Positions 25,034-33,890 are shown, counted from the first letter of the stretch. The stretch is DNA of 64,000 nt from Roseovarius azorensis (GCF_900109455.1 NZ_FOAG01000001.1:310001-374000), one strand, 5' to 3'. A program made the numbers and translations. Notes: generated by a model not told the origin, from the sequence alone.

Positions 25034-25794
25034 GCTGCCAGCCTCATGGGGATGCCTGCGGCGGCCATGTGCGCCTTGGCCTCAGCGATAGTATAGGTGC
25101 CGAAGTGAAAGATCGAGGCGGCGAGCACCGCCGAGGCATGGCCCTTTGTCACACCTTCGACAAGATGGTCGAGCGTGCCCACGCCTCCGCTCGCGATGAC
25201 GGGAATATCCACCGCATCGGCAATGGAGCGGGTGAGCGGCAGGTTGAAGCCCGCCCGCGTGCCGTCGCGGTCCATCGAGGTAAGCAGGATCTCGCCCGCC
25301 CCTTTCGCGGCCACGAGACGGGCAAATTCCACCGCGTCGATGCCGGTGGGCTTGCGCCCGCCATGGGTAAAGATTTCCCATTTGCCGGGGGCGACCGTCT
25401 TGGCGTCGATGGCCACCACGATGCACTGGCTGCCGAACTGATCGGCGGCGCGGGCGACCACATCGGGGTCGGCCACGGCGGCGGAATTGAAGCTGACCTT
25501 GTCGGCACCCGCCAGAAGCAGGGCGCGCACGTCCTGCGCGCTGCGCACGCCGCCGCCAACGGTGAGCGGGATATAGCAGGCCTCGGCGGTGCGGCGGACC
25601 ACGTCGAACATGGTGCCGCGGTTTTCATGCGTGGCGTGGATGTCGAGGAAACACAGCTCATCCGCGCCCGCCGCGTCATAGGCGCGTGCGGCATCGACCG
25701 GATCGCCCGCGTCGCGCAGATCGACGAAATTCACACCCTTGACCACGCGACCGTCGGCGACATCGAGACAGGGGATGATACGGGTCTTGAGCAT
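25030..25794 (-). CDS. hisF: Imidazole glycerol phosphate synthase, cyclase subunit
   Basis: 254-residue TIM barrel. Catalytic Asp11 (CLDVADGR) and Asp130 (VVAIDAKT) are present, as are phosphate loops TVGGGVRS and ASGGVGTL. It works with HisH (28157-28795) to make IGP and AICAR. It overlaps hisE by four bases and follows hisA after about 100 bp. Confidence 0.97.
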   Translation of the reverse strand: MLKTRIIPCLDVADGRVVKGVNFVDLRDAGDPVDAARAYDAAGADELCFLDIHATHENRGTMFDVVRRTAEACYIPLTVGGGVRSAQDVRALLLAGADKVSFNSAAVADPDVVARAADQFGSQCIVVAIDAKTVAPGKWEIFTHGGRKPTGIDAVEFARLVAAKGAGEILLTSMDRDGTRAGFNLPLTRSIADAVDIPVIASGGVGTLDHLVEGVTKGHASAVLAASIFHFGTYTIAEAKAHMAAAGIPMRLAA

Positions 25795-25896
25795 GGTTTC
25801 GCCGTCCGAGGGTTTTCACCGCGTTGTTTATGGGCAAATGCCGGGACATGCCAGAGCAGGTCGCGATTATCTGCAGGGTCTGCGTGGACCCGGCCG

Positions 25897-26619
25897 TCAG
25901 GCCCGGAGCGCGGCCAGTGCCGCCCTGAGGTCGAGCGCCCCGTCATAGAGCGCGCGCCCCGAGATTGCGCCGTTGAGCGCCGCGCCGCAATCGCGCAACG
26001 CGATGAGATCGTCGAGCGACGACACCCCGCCCGAGGCGATCACCGGGATGGAAACGACACGCGCCAGCGCCGCCGTGGCCTCAATATTCGGGCCCTGCAT
26101 CGCGCCGTCGCGGTTGATGTCGGTATAGATGATCGCCGCCACGCCCGCGTCCTCGAAGGATCGGGCAAGATCGGTGGCGTCCACGTCCGTCTCCTCGGCC
26201 CAGCCTCTTGTCGCCACGCGCCCGCCGCGCGCGTCGATGCCCACCGCCACCTGCCCTGGAAAGGCGCGCGCCGCCGCGCGCACGAGGTCGGGGTTCTCCA
26301 CCGCCACGGTGCCCAGGATCACCCGCGCGAGGCCCCTGGATAGCCACGCCTCGATCGTGGCCATGTCGCGGATGCCGCCACCCAGTTGCGCGGGCACGCG
26401 GCAGGCGGCAAGGATCGCCTCGACCGGGGCGGCATTGACCGGTTGACCGGCAAAGGCACCGTTGAGATCGACGAGGTGCAGCCATTCGCAGCCCGCATCG
26501 ACGAATTCCGTCGCCTGCGCCGCCGGGTCGTCATTGAACACCGTGGCGCGGTCCATATCGCCGCGCAAGAGGCGCACGGCCTTGCCGTCCTTTAGGTCGA
26601 TGGCGGGGTAGAGGATCAT
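25897..26619 (-). CDS. hisA: ProFAR isomerase (canonical HisA)
   Basis: 240-residue TIM barrel with both catalytic aspartates: Asp8 (PAIDLKDG) and Asp129 (VGIDARGGR). The phosphate loops QLGGGIRD and ASGGVSSL are intact. It performs the Amadori rearrangement before IGP synthase. A strongly diverged second HisA-like gene lies at 8881-9624. The start at 26619 matches the family. hisF and hisE follow in the same direction. Confidence 0.97.
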   Translation of the reverse strand: MILYPAIDLKDGKAVRLLRGDMDRATVFNDDPAAQATEFVDAGCEWLHLVDLNGAFAGQPVNAAPVEAILAACRVPAQLGGGIRDMATIEAWLSRGLARVILGTVAVENPDLVRAAARAFPGQVAVGIDARGGRVATRGWAEETDVDATDLARSFEDAGVAAIIYTDINRDGAMQGPNIEATAALARVVSIPVIASGGVSSLDDLIALRDCGAALNGAISGRALYDGALDLRAALAALRA

Positions 26620-26757
26620 GGTGCTGACCTTTCTGCGATGGGGCACGGCGGGGTTTTGCACGGGCGCGGGGCAAATGCAACGCGACCCGACGTCAGACTT
26701 GATTTGCGGCGCGGGCATGGCACAGGTTTTGCACCAGATGTCAGGGAGGATCGAGAC

Positions 26758-27147
26758 ATGCGCAAACTGATGATGATGACGGCGGTGCTGGGCTTGAGCG
26801 CGGGGACGGCGATGGCCGAGCCGCTATTGGGGACATGGCGGACGGCCAAGGATGACAACGGCCATTCGGGGCTGGTCGAGGTGGCGCCCTGCGGGGCCAA
26901 ACTCTGTGGCAAGCTGGTCAAGTCCTTCGATGCCGAGGGCAACGAGATGGCGAGCAAGAATATCGGGCGCAACATCATTTCCGAGACCGCCCCCACCGGC
27001 GACGGGCAATACAAGGGCAAGGTTTATGCGCCCGACCGCGACAAGACCTACAATTCCCGCCTGCAACTGAGTGGCAACACGCTCAAGGTCAGCGGCTGCG
27101 TGCTGGGCATCTGCCGCGATGGCGGCTCCTGGCAGAAGGTCGAGTAA
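26758..27147 (+). CDS. DUF2147 periplasmic protein (copy A)
   Basis: 129 residues with a Sec signal peptide (about 1-20, ending AMA-E). The mature domain has [12 protein letters not shown], four cysteines in APCGAKLCG and SGCVLGIC, and a C-terminal Trp. The cysteines probably form two disulfides in the periplasm. DUF2147 proteins are small lipocalin-like barrels of unknown function. AGGGAGGATCGAGAC precedes ATG 26758. A second, shorter DUF2147 protein lies at 27768-28151. The gene is divergent from hisA. Confidence 0.9.
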   Translation: MRKLMMMTAVLGLSAGTAMAEPLLGTWRTAKDDNGHSGLVEVAPCGAKLCGKLVKSFDAEGNEMASKNIGRNIISETAPTGDGQYKGKVYAPDRDKTYNSRLQLSGNTLKVSGCVLGICRDGGSWQKVE

Positions 27148-27203
27148 TCGCGGGACAGGCCCGCCCGGTTTTGTCAGGGCAGCATCTGGGATATGCTGCG
27201 CGC

Positions 27204-27641
27204 ATGACAAAGCAGAGTCTGCCCGCCACCGCCCCGCCTGACGCCATCCTGGAGGCTGCGCTCTATGCCGCCGATCTCGATGCGGCAGAGCGGTTTTACG
27301 GGAATTTGCTGGGGCTGGAGCGGATCGCGCGGGTGGGCGAACGGCACGTGTTCTACCGGGTCGGCGCAGGCGTACTACTGATCTTCAACCCGTCCGAGAC
27401 CTGTAAGCCGCCGAACGACCCGGAGCTACCCGTGCCGCCGCATGGCGCAGGGGGGCCGGGGCATTTCTGCTTTGCGGTGGAGGGGGTGGCGCTTGACGAC
27501 TGGCGTGCGCGGCTGGAGGCGGCAGGGGTGGAGATCGAGGCCGATTTCCACTGGCCGAACGGCGCGCGCTCGATCTATTTCCGCGATCCGGCGGGGAATT
27601 CGCTCGAGATGGCGGAGCCGCGTCTCTGGGCGCGTGGATGA
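27204..27641 (+). CDS. VOC family protein
   Basis: 145 residues with paired VOC modules: ILEAALYAADLDAAERFYGN at the N-terminus and SIYFRDPAGNSLEMAEP at the C-terminus, and GHFCFAVEG in the centre. Likely a metal-dependent dioxygenase, isomerase or resistance-type enzyme; the substrate is unknown. It sits between two DUF2147 genes on the same strand, within the histidine cluster but opposite to it. Confidence 0.88.
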   Translation: MTKQSLPATAPPDAILEAALYAADLDAAERFYGNLLGLERIARVGERHVFYRVGAGVLLIFNPSETCKPPNDPELPVPPHGAGGPGHFCFAVEGVALDDWRARLEAAGVEIEADFHWPNGARSIYFRDPAGNSLEMAEPRLWARG

Positions 27642-27767
27642 GCGGCAGCAAAGCCCCGCCATGCGCTGAAATCCGCGCGGATACGCCGCCCGACCGTGGC
27701 AAGGCGGCGGGTAACGCCTATCTTCAGTCTACGGGTGAGATCGTCAATCCATAGGCAGGAGAGCCTC

Positions 27768-28151
27768 ATGCGTTGGATCATTCTTGCGGCGATGATGTCG
27801 GGGGCGGGCAGTGCCGCCAGCGCCGATCCGGCGCTGGGCGTGTGGCAGACCGGACCCGACAGGAAGGGTCAGATTGCGCATGTCGAGGTGACCCGATGTG
27901 CCGAGGCGCTCTGTGGACGCATCATTCGCGCCTACAGCGCCGAAGGACACGAGATCACCACACCCAATGTCGGCAAGCGGGTCTTTTGGGACATGACCCC
28001 GGCGGGAACGGACCGCTATAGCGGGCGCGCCTGGGTCCCCGCGCATGACCGCGAATATGCCGCGACGATGCTGCTCGAGGGGAACCGGCTGAAGGTCAGC
28101 GGCTGCGTCGGCCCGATCTGCCAGAGCCAGGTCTGGGCCCGCCCGAACTGA
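27768..28151 (+). CDS. DUF2147 periplasmic protein (copy B)
   Basis: 127 residues with a short signal peptide (about 1-19, ending ASA). It shares with copy A the G-x-W-x-T start, the Cys pairs (TRCAEALCG and SGCVGPIC), and a terminal Trp, but identity is modest, so this is an old duplication. The gene ends six bases from the convergent hisH stop. AGGAGAG precedes the start. Confidence 0.88.
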   Translation: MRWIILAAMMSGAGSAASADPALGVWQTGPDRKGQIAHVEVTRCAEALCGRIIRAYSAEGHEITTPNVGKRVFWDMTPAGTDRYSGRAWVPAHDREYAATMLLEGNRLKVSGCVGPICQSQVWARPN

Positions 28152-28156
28152 GCCGG

Positions 28157-28795
28157 TCAGGGGGTCCAGCGCAGGAAATTGGCGATGAGGCGCAGGCCGG
28201 TTTTCTGGCTTTTTTCCGGGTGAAACTGGGTGCCGACGATGGTGTCGCGGCCCACCACGGCGGTGATCGCTCCGGCGTAATCGACATGCGCCAGCAGGTG
28301 CGCGGGATCGGCCACGCGGAAATGATAGGAATGCACGAAATAGGCGTGATCGCCGTCCGAGATTCCGTCCAGAACCGGGTGCGGATGGTCGATCACCAGA
28401 TCGTTCCAGCCCATGTGCGGCACCTTGAGCGCGGGATCGGCAGGGGAGACAGGCTCGACCGTGCCGCCGATCCAGTCGAATCCGGCGGTTTCCTCGTATT
28501 CCAGACCGCGCGTGGCGAGCATCTGCATGCCGATGCAGATGCCCATGAAGGGGCGGCCTGCGCCGATCACTGCCTCCTCTATCGCCTCGAACACGCCGCG
28601 ATGATCAAAGAGCGCCTTGCGGCAGGCCGGAAAGGCGCCGTCGCCGGGCAGCACGATGCGGTCCGCGTGGCGGATCGTGTCGGGGTCGGAGGTGACGATA
28701 ACGTCGCCGGTGCCCGTCTCGCGTGCCATGCGTTGAAACGCTTTTTCGGCCGAGTGCAGGTTGCCGCTCTCGTAATCGACGACGATGGTGGTCAT
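28157..28795 (-). CDS. hisH: Imidazole glycerol phosphate synthase, glutaminase subunit
   Basis: 212-residue class I glutamine amidotransferase. The triad is Cys87 (GICIGMQ), His192 and Glu194 (QFHPEKSQ). It supplies ammonia to HisF. The start at 28795 is three bases from the hisB stop, so hisB-hisH is one unit; hisA-F-E continue in the same direction only after three opposite-strand genes. Confidence 0.97.
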   Translation of the reverse strand: MTTIVVDYESGNLHSAEKAFQRMARETGTGDVIVTSDPDTIRHADRIVLPGDGAFPACRKALFDHRGVFEAIEEAVIGAGRPFMGICIGMQMLATRGLEYEETAGFDWIGGTVEPVSPADPALKVPHMGWNDLVIDHPHPVLDGISDGDHAYFVHSYHFRVADPAHLLAHVDYAGAITAVVGRDTIVGTQFHPEKSQKTGLRLIANFLRWTP

Positions 28796-28798
28796 GGG

Positions 28799-29386
28799 TC
28801 AGAGCGATCCCTTGGTCGAGGGGATGGCGTCCGCCTTGCGCGGATCGCTTTCCACCGCCTCGCGCAGGCTGCGCGCCACGGCCTTGAACGCCGCCTCGGC
28901 CATGTGGTGACTGTTGATGCCGTGCAGCGCATCGACATGCAAGGTGATGCCACCATGCGTGCTGAACGCCTGAAAGAACTCACGCACCAGTTCGGTGTCG
29001 AATGTGCCGATCCTGGGTGTCGGCAGCTCCATGTTCCACACCAGATAGGGACGCCCCGACAGATCGAGGGCCGCACGCACCAGCGCGTCGTCCATGGGCA
29101 ACAGGCACGCCCCGTAGCGGCGGATGCCGCGCTTGTCGCCGAGCGCCTGAGTGAGCGCCTGACCGAGTGCTATGCCCACATCCTCGACCGTGTGGTGATC
29201 GTCGATATGCAGGTCGCCCGCGCAGCGGATGGTCATGTCGATCAGGGAATGCCGCGCCAGTTGATCCAGCATGTGATCGAAGAAGCCCACGCCGGTCTGG
29301 TTGTCATAGCTGCCGCTGCCGTCCAGCGTGATTTTGACGCTGATATCGGTCTCGGCGGTTTTCCGGGTTACTGTGGCGCTGCGCAT
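28799..29386 (-). CDS. hisB: Imidazoleglycerol-phosphate dehydratase
   Basis: 195-residue monofunctional IGPD with the Mn-binding motifs DHHTVEDVG and [10 protein letters not shown] and an N-terminal GFFDHML. It dehydrates IGP to imidazole acetol phosphate. The start at 29386 ([15 protein letters not shown]) matches the family; upstream in-frame sequence to 29566 runs through an inverted repeat and is not coding. Confidence 0.96.
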   Translation of the reverse strand: MRSATVTRKTAETDISVKITLDGSGSYDNQTGVGFFDHMLDQLARHSLIDMTIRCAGDLHIDDHHTVEDVGIALGQALTQALGDKRGIRRYGACLLPMDDALVRAALDLSGRPYLVWNMELPTPRIGTFDTELVREFFQAFSTHGGITLHVDALHGINSHHMAEAAFKAVARSLREAVESDPRKADAIPSTKGSL

Positions 29387-29507
29387 GGGGCCTCCGCTCG
29401 GGGTTCCGGGCGGTGTATAATCGGCGCAGGACCGCGCGCCAAGGCCCAAGAGGCCATGGCGCGCATGAAGGGGGCCGGGCGTTGCCCGAAAACCCCCGGT
29501 CGCCGGG

Positions 29508-29533
29508 TCACCCCCGCGCCCGCGCGGGGGTGA
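29508..29533. repeat. REP-like inverted repeat upstream of hisB
   Basis: Perfect palindrome TCACCCCCGCGC-CC-GCGCGGGGGTGA in the gap between the divergent hisB and TetR genes. The GGGTGA end resembles the GGGTGACGG end of the repeats near 35906-35932. Confidence 0.5.
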
Positions 29534-29623
29534 TGGCAAAACGTGACTCCCCGGCCAGGCCGCCAACCGCAGCTTGATCGCCTGCCGCGCTGCGTCTATC
29601 TATGGGTAGGGAGAGGGGGCGCC

Positions 29624-30181
29624 ATGACCGTGCAAGACATGAAGGAGACGATCCTGAGAACCGCCGCAACGATGATCCGCAGCCGGGGTTATAACGGGTT
29701 CAGTTTTCGCGAGATTGCCGATGCGGTGGGCGTCAAGAGCGCTAGCGTGCATTATCATTTTCCCACCAAGGAGGCGCTTGGGGCAGCAGTTGCGCGGCGC
29801 TACACAGAGGATTTCCTGACCGCGCTCGGCCCGGTTGATGAGGCCCCTCTTGAGGTCGAGGCGGTGCAGACGCGGCTGCACGGGCAGGCCCGGCGCTCGC
29901 TGGTCGAGAAAAACCTGATGTGTCTCTGTGGAATGCTGGGGGCCGAGGTCGCCGACCTGCCCGACGCCGTGGCCGCCGAGACCCGCAGGTTCTTCGAACG
30001 CTCGGTGGCATGGACCGAGGCCGCATTGGCGCGCACCGCGTGGGGGCAGCGCGTGGATGCGCCCGCGCGGCGCAGGCTGGCGCTGAGCACGCTCGCGGCC
30101 TCCGAGGGCGCGCTGATCCTCGCGCGTAGCCTGGGGGACATGGCGGTGTTCGACCAGGTGGATCTGCCGCGTCCGGGCTGA
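29624..30181 (+). CDS. TetR family transcriptional regulator
   Basis: 185 residues. The N-terminal HTH is typical TetR: ILRTAATMIRSRGYNGFSFREIA, then VGVKSASVHYHFPTKEAL (about residues 10-52). The C-terminal ligand-binding helices include a YcdC-like Cys pair (MCLCGML). The ligand and targets are unknown. AGGGAGAGGGG precedes ATG 29624. It is divergent from hisB. Confidence 0.92.
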   Translation: MTVQDMKETILRTAATMIRSRGYNGFSFREIADAVGVKSASVHYHFPTKEALGAAVARRYTEDFLTALGPVDEAPLEVEAVQTRLHGQARRSLVEKNLMCLCGMLGAEVADLPDAVAAETRRFFERSVAWTEAALARTAWGQRVDAPARRRLALSTLAASEGALILARSLGDMAVFDQVDLPRPG

Positions 30182-30253
30182 ACGCGCGACGACGGCAGGG
30201 GAACGCGCCGAGCGCGTTCCAGATTGCAGACAAACCCCCGGCTGTTCATGGCT

Positions 30254-30310
30254 GGGGCTTGACGAGTCAGAATTCTGCCGTTCGAGTACTGTCAGCGCTC
30301 ACTCCGACTC
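30254..30310. repeat. Diverged intergenic repeat, copy 2
   Basis: Matches 12205-12261 at 39 of 57 positions without gaps, with shared GAATTCTG and CGTTC cores. It lies after the TetR gene, again between converging transcription units. Confidence 0.4.
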
Positions 30311-30536
30311 TGGAACGTTCAGCGTGCGCTGCCCGGACCTTCCGGTACCGGCGTGTTTTCACCTGCCTGCCATGACATGTCATTCGGGGCAGATCACAAC
30401 CCCTCCGGTCTGTTACGGCTGGGGGAGGTGCGCGTCAGAAACCGGATGCCTGAATCCCGCCTGTTCCCCCTCGGATTCCGAACCGTCCGGCGATGTCTGC
30501 GCAGCCTTCCGGCCCCAGTCCACGTCGGCAACCTGA

Positions 30537-30553
30537 GACGCACAAAATGCGTC
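30537..30553 (-). terminator. Hairpin downstream of tRNA-Gly
   Basis: GACGCA / TGCGTC 6-bp stem with loop CAAAA, about 32 bp beyond the tRNA 3' end. There is no clear T tract after it on the minus strand, so this is a weak candidate. Confidence 0.3.
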
Positions 30554-30584
30554 CCATGGCAGCCATCCGAAAACGGTTGAAAAT

Positions 30585-30659
30585 TGGAGCGGGCGATGAG
30601 ATTCGAACTCACGACCCTTACCTTGGCAAGGTAATGCTCTACCCCTGAGCTACGCCCGC
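30585..30659 (-). tRNA. tRNA-Gly (GCC)
   Basis: 75 nt on the minus strand. The acceptor GCGGGCG pairs with CGCCCGC, with discriminator T and encoded CCA. The D arm is AGCTCAGGGGTAGAGC, the anticodon loop TTGCCAA (GCC) and the T loop TTCGAAT. Confidence 0.97.
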
Positions 30660-30863
30660 ATCCTTGGGTGAGGCGTGAGATATAAAGTCTGGCGCGCGGC
30701 TGCAAGAGGAAAAACGCGGGCTGCGCGGAATTTTTCCGCCAAGGAGGAACCCGCCCGCCCGAAAGGTCTGACGCAGGTGCCGCGGTCCTGTGGTATACTG
30801 GCCAGCGCAGGCGTCGGTGCGAGATGGTCGAACGACGCCCTGCCATTTCAGGGAGGACGAAAT

Positions 30864-31151
30864 ATGTTTGCCAGAGTAACGCATTACAAGATGAAATCCG
30901 GCAGCCGCGATGCTGCAACCGAATTGATGAATTCGCTGCGCGATCAGATCATGGGCATGCCCGGCATGCAGCATTTCCTGAACGTCATGAACGCGGACGG
31001 CAGCGGATATGTGGTGGCCGTGGTCGAAAGCGAGGCGACATCGAAGGCGAATGCCGAAACGGTGGCCCGGCTCTGGAGCAATTTTGCCGGTCATCTCGAA
31101 GCGCCACCCAAGCCCGAAGGCTACGATGTCATCGCCAGTTGGTCGAACTGA
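30864..31151 (+). CDS. Small dimeric alpha-beta barrel (monooxygenase-like) protein
   Basis: 95 residues resembling the antibiotic-biosynthesis-monooxygenase or YdhR type ferredoxin-like fold: MFARVTHYKMKSGSRDAATE, PGMQHFLNVMNADGSGYVVAVVES and a C-terminal YDVIASW. No cofactor motif is visible. GGGAGGACGAAAT precedes ATG 30864. It stands alone between tRNA-Gly and the convergent GMC gene. Confidence 0.7.
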   Translation: MFARVTHYKMKSGSRDAATELMNSLRDQIMGMPGMQHFLNVMNADGSGYVVAVVESEATSKANAETVARLWSNFAGHLEAPPKPEGYDVIASWSN

Positions 31152-31251
31152 GGCGCGCTGCCGCCAGTTGATCCCCGCCTCAGGTCACAGGCCCCAAGTC
31201 CCCCGGCATCCTGGGGAGAGAGAAACGCCGGGGGAGAGACGGGCAACCCGG

Positions 31252-32823
31252 TCAGAGGTTGCCGCGTGAGAGTTCGCCGGCGATGTGATCGGCCTGCCGG
31301 ATGGCGAGGGCGACAATGGTCAGCGTCGGGTTCTCCGCCGCCCCGGTGGTGAATTGCGAGCCGTCCGAGACGAAGAGATTGGCGATGTCATGCGTCTGGC
31401 CCCATTTGTTCACCACCCCGTCGCGCGGGTTCTCCGACATCCGGTTGGTGCCCAGGTTATGCGTGGACGGGTAGGGCGGGGTGGGGAAGGTACGCGTGGC
31501 GCCCACGGCCTCGTAAACCGCGATGCCCTGCCTGTAGGCGTGGTTGCGCATCGCGATGTCATTGGGGTGGTCAGAGAAATGCACATTGGCCACGGGCAGG
31601 CCGTATTGATCCTGAACCTCGTGGTTGAGGGTGACGCGGTTGGTTTCCTGCGGCATGTCCTCGCCGACGATCCACATGCCGGCCATGTTCTCATACGAAT
31701 CGAGCGCGGTGGTGAACTCGCGTCCCCATGACCCCGGATCGAGAAACGCCGCCATGAACGGCAGGCCAAGCGCCAGCGTTTCCAACTCGTAGCCGCCGAC
31801 GAACCCGCGCGAGGGATCGTGCCGCGCCTCGTCCTGGATGATGCCCGCCATCGTGGTGCCGCGCCACATCTTCACCGGCTTGTCGAACACGCCGTAGACC
31901 GATCCGGTCATGTGGCGCATGTAGTTGCGGCCCACCTGACCCGAGGAATTGGCCAGCCCGTCGGGGAACATCGACGAGGCGGAGTTGAGCAGCAGACGAG
32001 GGGATTCGAATGAGTTGCCCGCCACGCAGACCGCGCGCGCCTTCTGCATCTGCAGGTTGCCGTCGGCGTCGAAATATTCCACCCCCGTGACCTTGCCCGC
32101 GTCATCGTGCAGGATGCGCGCCACATGCGCGCGCTCACGCACCTCGAGATTGCCGGTGGCCTCGCCGCGCGGGATGTCGGTGTAGGCGGCGGACCATTTC
32201 GCGCCCCATTTGCAGCCCTGAAAGCAGAACCCGGTCTGCTGGCAGGCCAGCCGACCGTCATAGTCCTGGCTGTTTATCGCCATGCGGCCGGTGTGAACCT
32301 CCTTGTAGCCGAGCGCCTTGGCGCCCGCCTCGAACACCTTGTAGTTGTTGCAGCCGGGCAGGCCGGGGATGTCGTTGGTGCGTGTCACGCCCAGCTTTTT
32401 CTCGGCCAGATCATACCAGGGGGCCATTTCCTCGGCGCCGATGGGCCAGTCGAGCAGATTTGCGCCCTGAACCGGGCCATAGGTGGTCGCGGCCTTCCAT
32501 TCATGGTCCTGAAAGCGGATCGAGGCGCCCGCCCAATGGGTCGTGGTGCCGCCCACGGCCTTGACGATCCAGGCGGGCAGCCCGGAAAAATCCCTCGCCA
32601 CCCGCCAGTCGCCGGATGTGGTGCGCGGGTCGAGCCAGGCCAGTTGTCCGAAACTTTCCCATTCGTCGTTGACGTAATCCTCGGGCAGATAGCGTCCGCC
32701 CGCCTCCAGCGCCACGACGGATACGCCGCGTTGCGCCAGTTCATTCGACAGCACGCCGCCGCCCGCGCCGGTGCCGATGACGACGATCACCGTATCGTCG
32801 CTCAGATCAAAAGGTGCAGCCAT
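31252..32823 (-). CDS. GMC family FAD-dependent dehydrogenase (gluconate 2-dehydrogenase-like large subunit)
   Basis: 523 residues. The FAD-binding GTGAGGGVLSNELAQRG is at the N-terminus (about 17-33), and the GMC C-terminal block has HNLGTNRMS and the active-site-like GAAENPTLTIVALA. It lacks a signal peptide; the preceding gene encodes a Tat-signal small subunit, so the pair is probably exported together as in gluconate, fructose and sorbitol dehydrogenases. It likely oxidises a sugar, sugar acid or alcohol in the periplasm. The substrate is unknown. GAGGAGGAAC precedes the ATG at 32823. Confidence 0.88.
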   Translation of the reverse strand: MAAPFDLSDDTVIVVIGTGAGGGVLSNELAQRGVSVVALEAGGRYLPEDYVNDEWESFGQLAWLDPRTTSGDWRVARDFSGLPAWIVKAVGGTTTHWAGASIRFQDHEWKAATTYGPVQGANLLDWPIGAEEMAPWYDLAEKKLGVTRTNDIPGLPGCNNYKVFEAGAKALGYKEVHTGRMAINSQDYDGRLACQQTGFCFQGCKWGAKWSAAYTDIPRGEATGNLEVRERAHVARILHDDAGKVTGVEYFDADGNLQMQKARAVCVAGNSFESPRLLLNSASSMFPDGLANSSGQVGRNYMRHMTGSVYGVFDKPVKMWRGTTMAGIIQDEARHDPSRGFVGGYELETLALGLPFMAAFLDPGSWGREFTTALDSYENMAGMWIVGEDMPQETNRVTLNHEVQDQYGLPVANVHFSDHPNDIAMRNHAYRQGIAVYEAVGATRTFPTPPYPSTHNLGTNRMSENPRDGVVNKWGQTHDIANLFVSDGSQFTTGAAENPTLTIVALAIRQADHIAGELSRGNL

Positions 32824-32852
32824 AGTCGGGTTCCTCCTCAGTTGGCCATGGC

Positions 32853-33377
32853 CTAAAGCCAGTTGATGTCGTCAAAGCCGCGGTCGATATAGCCGCCCTG
32901 GCTGAACGACTCGCCCTCATAACCGAACAGCGGCCATACCGCCTTTTGGTTATAGAGGCCGGTCACAAGCCCGCCGCGGATCTGCTGGAAAAAGGCGCTG
33001 TCCTCCATCGAGCGCAGGATATCCACGCGGTCGCGCTCCCAGCTGATGCCGAGGTAATCGGCGTGCCCCTTGCCTTGCGCCGCCGCATTCAGCCCGGCAA
33101 TGCCCGCCTCGATGCCTTCGGCGGCCTCGGCCGTGTCATAGCCCTTGACGGCAATGGCATAGTATTCGTCGGCCAGGTGATCATGCGGGTAGATGTCGCG
33201 CGCCATCTGGATGAGCGTCGCCATGGTCTCGGGCCTGAGCGCCTGGGTCTCGAGCGCCCAGGCGGCATCCGAGCCCGCGACAAAGCCCGCGCCCACGACA
33301 AGGGACGCGCCCGCCGCCATGGAGCGCGACAGCAGCGCGCGCCGGGTAAGCCCCTTGCGGGGTCTGGTCTCAATCAT
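32853..33377 (-). CDS. Gluconate 2-dehydrogenase subunit 3-like, Tat-exported
   Basis: 174 residues. It begins with a twin-arginine signal (TRRALLSRSMAAGASLVVGAGFVAG, split at about residue 20), followed by the helical subunit 3 domain (LIQMARDIYPHDHLADEYY). In this dehydrogenase class it carries the flavoprotein across the membrane. The ATG at 33377 is used because the GGGAGG site lies just before it; the ATG at 33392 is upstream of that site. No cytochrome c subunit gene is adjacent. Confidence 0.85.
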   Translation of the reverse strand: MIETRPRKGLTRRALLSRSMAAGASLVVGAGFVAGSDAAWALETQALRPETMATLIQMARDIYPHDHLADEYYAIAVKGYDTAEAAEGIEAGIAGLNAAAQGKGHADYLGISWERDRVDILRSMEDSAFFQQIRGGLVTGLYNQKAVWPLFGYEGESFSQGGYIDRGFDDINWL

Positions 33378-33390
33378 TGGCTTTCCTCCC

Positions 33391-33430
33391 ATAAAACAAA
33401 ACGGGCGCGCCCCTCCCCGGGCGCGCCCGT
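33391..33430 (-). terminator. Rho-independent terminator (or attenuator) between VOC gene and GMC operon
   Basis: Perfect 12-bp stem ACGGGCGCGCCC / GGGCGCGCCCGT with a 6-base loop; on the minus strand it is followed by TTTGTTTTAT. It lies 4 bp after the VOC gene stop and only about 14 bp before the ATG of the Tat subunit, so read-through would be needed for co-transcription. Confidence 0.88.
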
Positions 33431-33434
33431 GCTC

Positions 33435-33830
33435 TCATTTGAAACGTCCGCCGCGCTCCAGCACCTCGATTTCGTAACCATCCGGGTCGGCCACGAAAAA
33501 GAACTTGCCGACGAGTTTGCCGTCGGGCGCGAATTCCACGATCTTGCGGGGGCCGAGGCCCTCGGCCTCAAAGCGCGCATGTTCAGCCGCCAGATCCTCA
33601 ACCAGAACGGCGAGGTGGCCGTAACCGTCGCCCCGATCATAGGGTTCGGCGCGGCCCTTGTTGATGGTCAGTTCGACCTCGAAGGGGCTTTCGTCGTTCG
33701 ACATGTACACCAGGGTGAATTTCTCGAAATCCAGCCGGTCGGCCACCCTGAGGCCAAAGGCACGGTTGTAGAAATCTATGGACCGCGTTTCGTCCAGAAC
33801 GCGGATCATGCTGTGAATGGCTTTGGCCAT
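33435..33830 (-). CDS. Lactoylglutathione lyase-like VOC protein
   Basis: 131 residues resembling glyoxalase I: KAIHSMIRVLDETRSIDFYNRAFGL, NDESPFEVELT, YGHLAVLVEDL and PDGYEIEVLERG. Metal ligands at the His, Glu, His and Glu positions are present. It is slightly short for GloA and may act on a different aldehyde adduct. GGAGGAAT precedes ATG 33830. It lies upstream of the dehydrogenase pair in the same direction. Confidence 0.85.
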   Translation of the reverse strand: MAKAIHSMIRVLDETRSIDFYNRAFGLRVADRLDFEKFTLVYMSNDESPFEVELTINKGRAEPYDRGDGYGHLAVLVEDLAAEHARFEAEGLGPRKIVEFAPDGKLVGKFFFVADPDGYEIEVLERGGRFK

Positions 33831-33890
33831 CAATTCCTCCGGATAGTTTCATCTGGTCCGGGAAGTTTACCAAGGCGAGGGGTGGCGCGG

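Larger units (their letters stand above)
30182..30584. other. Non-coding stretch between the TetR gene and tRNA-Gly
   Basis: 403 bp without a convincing gene. It holds the diverged repeat copy at 30254-30310 and a small hairpin at 30537-30553 near the tRNA 3' side. Short open frames exist but have poor starts. No integrase remnant or duplicated tRNA end was seen. Confidence 0.5.

Noticed and set aside
30353-30580. 75-codon open frame between the TetR gene and tRNA-Gly
   Set aside because: No ribosome site, overlaps other short frames and the region carries a repeat and hairpin; composition is not gene-like.
30585-30659. tRNA-Gly as an integration site for a mobile element
   Set aside because: No integrase or duplicated 3' tRNA end was found on either side.
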